The translations under genes were made by a program, and so were the position numbers. Of a stretch of DNA of 64,000 bases, positions 61,801 through 64,000 are shown in pieces. This DNA is from Streptomyces sp. NBC_01750 (lineage in GTDB: Bacteria > Actinomycetota > Actinomycetes > Streptomycetales > Streptomycetaceae). The stretch is taken from the NCBI RefSeq assembly GCF_035918095.1, contig NZ_CP109137.1, positions 6,760,001-6,824,000 on the forward strand. Reading direction: 5' to 3'. Position 1 is the first letter of the stretch, and each line of letters starts with the position of its first letter. The notes under the pieces were generated by a model. That model worked only from the letters and a program-made list of their open reading frames with translations. It was not told the origin of the DNA and did not search any database.

Positions 61801-64000
61801 GAATGGGTTGACGGCTCCGAATGGTCCGTCGCAGCAGCGGGTGATCCGGCAGGCACTGGCCAATGCGCAGGTCGGTGCGGACCAGGTCGACCTGGTGGAG
61901 GGGCATGGGACGGGTACTCGGTTGGGTGATCCGATTGAGGCGCAGGCGTTGTTGGCGACGTATGGGCAGGGGCGTGCGGGTGAGCCGTTGTATCTGGGTT
62001 CGGTGAAGTCGAATCTGGGGCATACGCAGGCGGCTGCGGGTGTGGCGGGTGTGATCAAGTTGGTGGAGGCGATGCGGCATGGTGTGATGCCGGCGTCGTT
62101 GCATGTGGATGCGCCGTCGTCGCAGGTGGACTGGTCGGCGGGTGCGGTGTCGCTGCTGACCGAGGCGAGGGATTGGCCGGTGGTGGGGCGGCCGCGGCGG
62201 GCGGCGGTGTCGTCGTTCGGCATCAGCGGGACCAACGCCCACGTGATCCTCGAACAACCCCCCGTGGTTGAGGACTTGCCTGCACCTGAGGGCATGCCCG
62301 GTGCTGAGGATCGGCCCGTGGTGGTGTCGGCGCGGTCGGCGGAGGCGTTGGCTGAGTCTGCGGGGCGGTTGGCGTCCTGGTGGGAGCAGCGTGCGGATGT
62401 GGGTGTGGGGGAGGTGGCGTCGGCGCTGGTTCGTGGGCGGGCGGGGCTGGAGCACCGGGCGGTGGTGATCGCGTCCAGCCGGGAGGAGGCGATTGATGCG
62501 CTGTCGTCGTTGGCGTCCGGTGGCACGGGGTCTTCGGTGTCCGCAGGTTCGGGTGCGGTGGTGGGGCGGGTGTCATCGGGGCGTACGGGGTGGTTGTTTA
62601 CGGGGCAGGGTTCGCAGTGGCTGGGTATGGGCCGTGAGCTGCACGGGTCGGATCCGGTGTTTGCGGCGGGGTTTGATGAGGCGTGTGCGGCGATGGATGT
62701 GCATCTGGAGCGGCCTCTGTGTGAGGTGGTGTGGGGGGATGATCCGGCGGGGGTGGATGCCACGGTGTTCACTCAGGCGGGTTTGTTTGTGGTGCAGGCC
62801 GCTCTGGTTGCGGTGTTGCGGCATTGGGGTGTGGTGCCGGATGTGGTGGTGGGGCATTCGGTGGGGGAGATTTCCGCGGCTTGGGCTGCGGGGGTGTTGA
62901 GTCTGGAGGATGCGGCGCGGTTGGTGGTGGCGCGTGGGTCGTTGATGCAGGCTCTGCCTGCCGGTGGCGGGATGCTCGCCCTGGCCGCAAATCCTCAGAC
63001 GGCCGGGGAGTTGACCGCTGGTCTGGGGGTGGATGTGGCGGCGGTCAACGGCCCCGCCGCGGTCGTGGTCTCCGGTGGTCTGCGGGAGCTGGAGACGGTG
63101 GCTGCCCGCGCCGAGGAGCATGGGATTCGTAGTAGTTGGTTGCCGGTGTCGCATGCGTTTCATTCGCGGTTGATGGAGCCGATGCTGGAGCGGTTCGCCG
63201 GGGTTGCCGCTTCCCTCACGTTCCGGGAGCCGTCGGTTCCTGTCGTCTCGAATGTGACGGGTGGGCTGGTGTCCGGGGAGTTGACGGATCCGGGGTACTG
63301 GGTGCGGCATGTGCGGGAGCCGGTGCGGTTCGCCGACGGTCTGGCCACGGTGCGCGGGTTGGGGGTGTCGCGGCTGGTGGAGGTGGGTCCGGAGGCGGTA
63401 CTGACCGCCCTGGCCCGCCAGAGCCTCGACGAAACCGACACGGTCACGTTCGCGCCGTTGATGCGACGCCCCAAAAACGGCACCACCGCGCACACCACCC
63501 TCCTCACCGCCGCCGCACACCTCCACACCTCCGGCCTGCCCGTCGACTGGCACCTCCCCGCCCCCACCCCCGCACGCCATCTGGACCTGCCCACCTACCC
63601 CTTCCAACGCCGGCGCTACTGGCAGGACTCGGTGGTGGCGGGGAGCGATCCGCGCCATGTGGGGCAGTCCGCGACCGGGCATCCGCTGCTGGGTGCGGCT
63701 GTCACCATTGCCGACACCGGTGGTGTGGTCCTCACCGGGCGGCTGTCCCCGGACAGCCAGCCCTGGCTCGCCGACCACGACATCAACGGCGTCGTGGTCG
63801 TGCCGGCATCGGTGCTCGTGGACTTCGCCCTGCGGGCCGGCGAGGAAGTCGACTGCACCACTGTCGAGGAGCTGAACCTCACCTCGGCGCTCGTCCTCTC
63901 CCGCTCCGACGGCGTACCGGTGCAGATCAGCGTCGGTGCGGCCGACGACACCGGCCGGCGTGGCATCAGTATTCACGTCCGCCCCGGCCACGCGGCCGAG
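55835..64000 (+). CDS. Modular PKS, 5' part (KS-AT-DH-KR-ACP, KS-AT-DH...)
   Basis: 2,722 codons are visible and the frame is open at the right edge. GTG 55835 has GAGGA just upstream, and the N-terminal helix (NQVDQLVEALRNSLIENERL) is a docking coil. Module A: KS (Cys198), AT (Ser663, HAFH from 761), DH (His969 in HRVNGTVLFP, D1129), KR ([12 protein letters not shown]-type), ACP (Ser1672). Module B: KS (Cys1889), AT (Ser2342, HAFH), and the start of a DH (His2648 in HDINGVVVVP) cut by the window end. Both ATs look malonyl-specific. Bases 63623-63789, and sequence before them, are identical to 46141-46307 of the terminal PKS, with divergence starting inside the DH His motif. The gene follows the terminal-thioesterase PKS on the chromosome but must act earlier in the chain, since that PKS ends in TE. 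Confidence 0.93.
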   Translation, partial: MDNQVDQLVEALRNSLIENERLREANDAQLAAAREPIAIVSMACRFPGGVGTPEQLWQVVADGVDAVSTFPTNRGWDVDGLYDPEPGIEGRTYTREGGFLHDADQFDPAFFNISPSEALIMDPQQRLLLEVAQEAFERAGIPHRTLKGSRTGVFAGVMYHDYGLGDDDGSTSGGSVVSGRVAYSFGLEGPAVTVDTACSSSLVAMHLAAQALRSGECSLALAGGVTVMSTPEVFIEFSKQRGLSVDGRCKAFAEGADGTGWGEGAGLLLLERLSDARRLGHPVLAVVRGSAVNQDGASNGLTAPNGPSQQRVIRQALANAGLSAADVDVVEAHGTGTRLGDPIEAQALLATYGQGRAGEPLYLGSVKSNLGHTQAAAGVAGVIKLVEAMRHGVMPASLHVDAPSSQVDWSAGAVSLLTDARTWPVVGRPRRAAVSSFGISGTNAHVIIEQPPAVDDLPTSEDPDSPMGDSAGPEGVAGSALVVSARSAEALVESAGRLASWWAGRADVGVGEVASALVRGRAGLEHRAVVIASSREEAIDALSSLASAVPGSSSLASGGSGAVVGRVVSGRTGWLFTGQGSQWLGMGRELHACNPVFAAGFDEACAAVDVHLERPLREVVWGDDPAGVDATVFTQAGLFVVQAGLVAVLRHWGVVPDVVVGHSVGEISAAWAAGVLSLEDAARLVVARGSLMQALPSGGGMLALACEVDRAGELTAGLGVDVAAVNGPAAIVVSGGLRELETVAARAEEHGVRSSWLPVSHAFHSRLMEPMLERFAGVAASLAFREPSVPVVSNVTGGLVSGELTDPSYWVRHVREPVRFADGLATVRGLGVSRLVEVGPEAVLTALARQSLDETDTVTFAPLMRRPKNGTTAHTTLLTAAAHLHVSGVPVDWHLPAPAPARHLDLPTYPFQRRRYWLPAAERGMDAAGRGLTAVIHPLLGAAVPVADTGGMILTGRLSTEAQPWLADHRVNGTVLFPGTAFVELALRVGDELGCDRIDEVSTVAPLVLPEHGGVQIQIAVGSAADDGRRELTIHSRRDAEDWVCHAQGVLSTGDRPADFDLAVWPPAGAERVEIGDAYGALAADGYDYGPTFQGLREVWRRGDELFIDVALPEDVAGTAFSLHPALLDAALHGVHLGRPDAADGLSLPFSWRGVTLWAAGASRLRIAADPAGRLLLADSDGRPVGAVDELVVRPVSAADLAGAADHSDALHRIVWTPAPLSTPTESAQVAVVTPDSLADSSGAVVVVQAAGADPVVAVMTALQEWLADEERDGAVLVVATVAASVDPMQAAVAGLVRAAQAEHPGRLVLADVDDGATVEDAAWHAVADSNEPEWRLREGAWSVPRLTRAASTIATPDWGGGAVLITGGTGGVGAEIARHLVAGHGVGEVVLLSRSGPDAPGAAELVEELTAAGAHARAVACDVGERAALAAVLQTVPDLSAVVHAAGVLDDAVLTELTPERNERVWRPKATAAGILAELTQGSTLSAFVLVSSIAGVLGAPGQANYAAANAYLDGLAECLRREGRPATSVAFGLWREVGMGATLDDAEVRRTEQAGLPALTRAEALAALDRAVAGEDAVVVAGRLLPQLAQNAGQRAPLLSGLFGGTGRRVVRAAAGVSRALARRLAEVEPADRLGLVLGLVRTEAASVLGHDNVTAVEPDRPFSELGFDSLSTIEMRNRLGAATELRLPATLLFDYPTAQVLAQHLLDEVGGKVPSKAAVVRNAADQDEPIAIVSMACRYPGGVSSPEDLWRLVADGVDTVSGFPADRGWDLAGIYDPEPGVEGRTYSRHGSFLHEAAAFDPAFFNISPTEALSMDPQQRLLLEASWEAFERAGIDPGTLKGSRTGVFAGVMYHDYGPGTSSGAIVSGRVSYSFGFEGPAVTVDTACSSSLVALHLAAQALRSGECSLALAGGVTVMSTPETFVEFSRQRGLSVDGRCKAFAEGADGTGWGEGVGLLLVERLSDARRLGHPVLAVVRGSAVNQDGASNGLTAPNGPSQQRVIRQALANAQVGADQVDLVEGHGTGTRLGDPIEAQALLATYGQGRAGEPLYLGSVKSNLGHTQAAAGVAGVIKLVEAMRHGVMPASLHVDAPSSQVDWSAGAVSLLTEARDWPVVGRPRRAAVSSFGISGTNAHVILEQPPVVEDLPAPEGMPGAEDRPVVVSARSAEALAESAGRLASWWEQRADVGVGEVASALVRGRAGLEHRAVVIASSREEAIDALSSLASGGTGSSVSAGSGAVVGRVSSGRTGWLFTGQGSQWLGMGRELHGSDPVFAAGFDEACAAMDVHLERPLCEVVWGDDPAGVDATVFTQAGLFVVQAALVAVLRHWGVVPDVVVGHSVGEISAAWAAGVLSLEDAARLVVARGSLMQALPAGGGMLALAANPQTAGELTAGLGVDVAAVNGPAAVVVSGGLRELETVAARAEEHGIRSSWLPVSHAFHSRLMEPMLERFAGVAASLTFREPSVPVVSNVTGGLVSGELTDPGYWVRHVREPVRFADGLATVRGLGVSRLVEVGPEAVLTALARQSLDETDTVTFAPLMRRPKNGTTAHTTLLTAAAHLHTSGLPVDWHLPAPTPARHLDLPTYPFQRRRYWQDSVVAGSDPRHVGQSATGHPLLGAAVTIADTGGVVLTGRLSPDSQPWLADHDINGVVVVPASVLVDFALRAGEEVDCTTVEELNLTSALVLSRSDGVPVQISVGAADDTGRRGISIHVRPGHAAE

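Noticed and set aside
55763..62455. Very long minus-strand open frame opposite the 55835 PKS, and similar long antisense frames at 32895-35918, 43366-46665 and 52147-56052
   Set aside because: They are complement shadows of PKS coding sequence, rich in His/Arg/Pro/Gly with no domain motifs, and break where the PKS codon usage changes.

Overview
The window is the core of a modular type I polyketide synthase (PKS) cluster from a high-GC actinomycete, most likely Streptomyces. Supporting signs are strongly G/C-biased third codon positions, GTG starts, a large ATP-binding LuxR (LAL) regulator with a UUA leucine codon, and giant PKS genes. I read 11 protein genes, two of them cut by the window edges. 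I see no tRNA, rRNA, CRISPR array or transposase.

Layout. (1) 1-5304, plus strand: the 3' end of a PKS gene (KR-ACP), an FcoT-type thioesterase, a small PKS protein made of half a dehydratase plus KR plus ACP, and a glycine-oxidase-like flavoenzyme. (2) 5305-5610: convergent intergenic region with two terminator hairpins and a 22-bp tandem repeat. (3) 5611-22488, minus strand: a 5,625-residue PKS with a KSQ loading unit that has no AT, module 1 with two tandem ATs, module 2, and module 3 that stops after the first half of its dehydratase. (4) 22910-26692, minus strand: LAL regulator and O-methyltransferase. (5) 27036-54711, plus strand: a TIM-barrel protein and three PKSs ending in a thioesterase. 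(6) 54904-64000, plus strand: a VinJ-like alpha/beta hydrolase and another PKS that runs off the window.

Interpretation. The FcoT thioesterase plus glycine-oxidase pair matches the CmiS1/CmiS2 logic known from cremimycin: glycine adds to the beta carbon of a 2-enoyl thioester, then oxidation leaves a beta-amino acid. The VinJ-like hydrolase is the type that removes the protecting aminoacyl group in macrolactam pathways. I therefore infer a polyene macrolactam cluster. Its beta-amino starter would be built by the minus-strand PKS, completed in trans by the plus-strand half-DH-KR-ACP protein. Three extensions of an acetyl starter with no enoylreductase would give 2,4,6-octatrienoyl-ACP and then 3-amino-4,6-octadienoate. 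Every AT looks malonyl-specific. The main chain would run 27939 -> 32745 -> 43414 (TE). The adenylation enzyme, discrete ACP and aminoacyltransferases expected in such a pathway are not in the window.

Most unusual points: a dehydratase cut exactly between its two hot-dog folds and encoded by two convergent genes; an AT-less loading unit next to a module with two ATs; same-length KR and KS cassettes exchanged inside otherwise identical tandem modules; and an identical inverted KR tract (1-209 and 14814-15022) that could support frame-preserving inversion. Such long near-identical repeats are also where assemblies go wrong, so these structures need long-read support.
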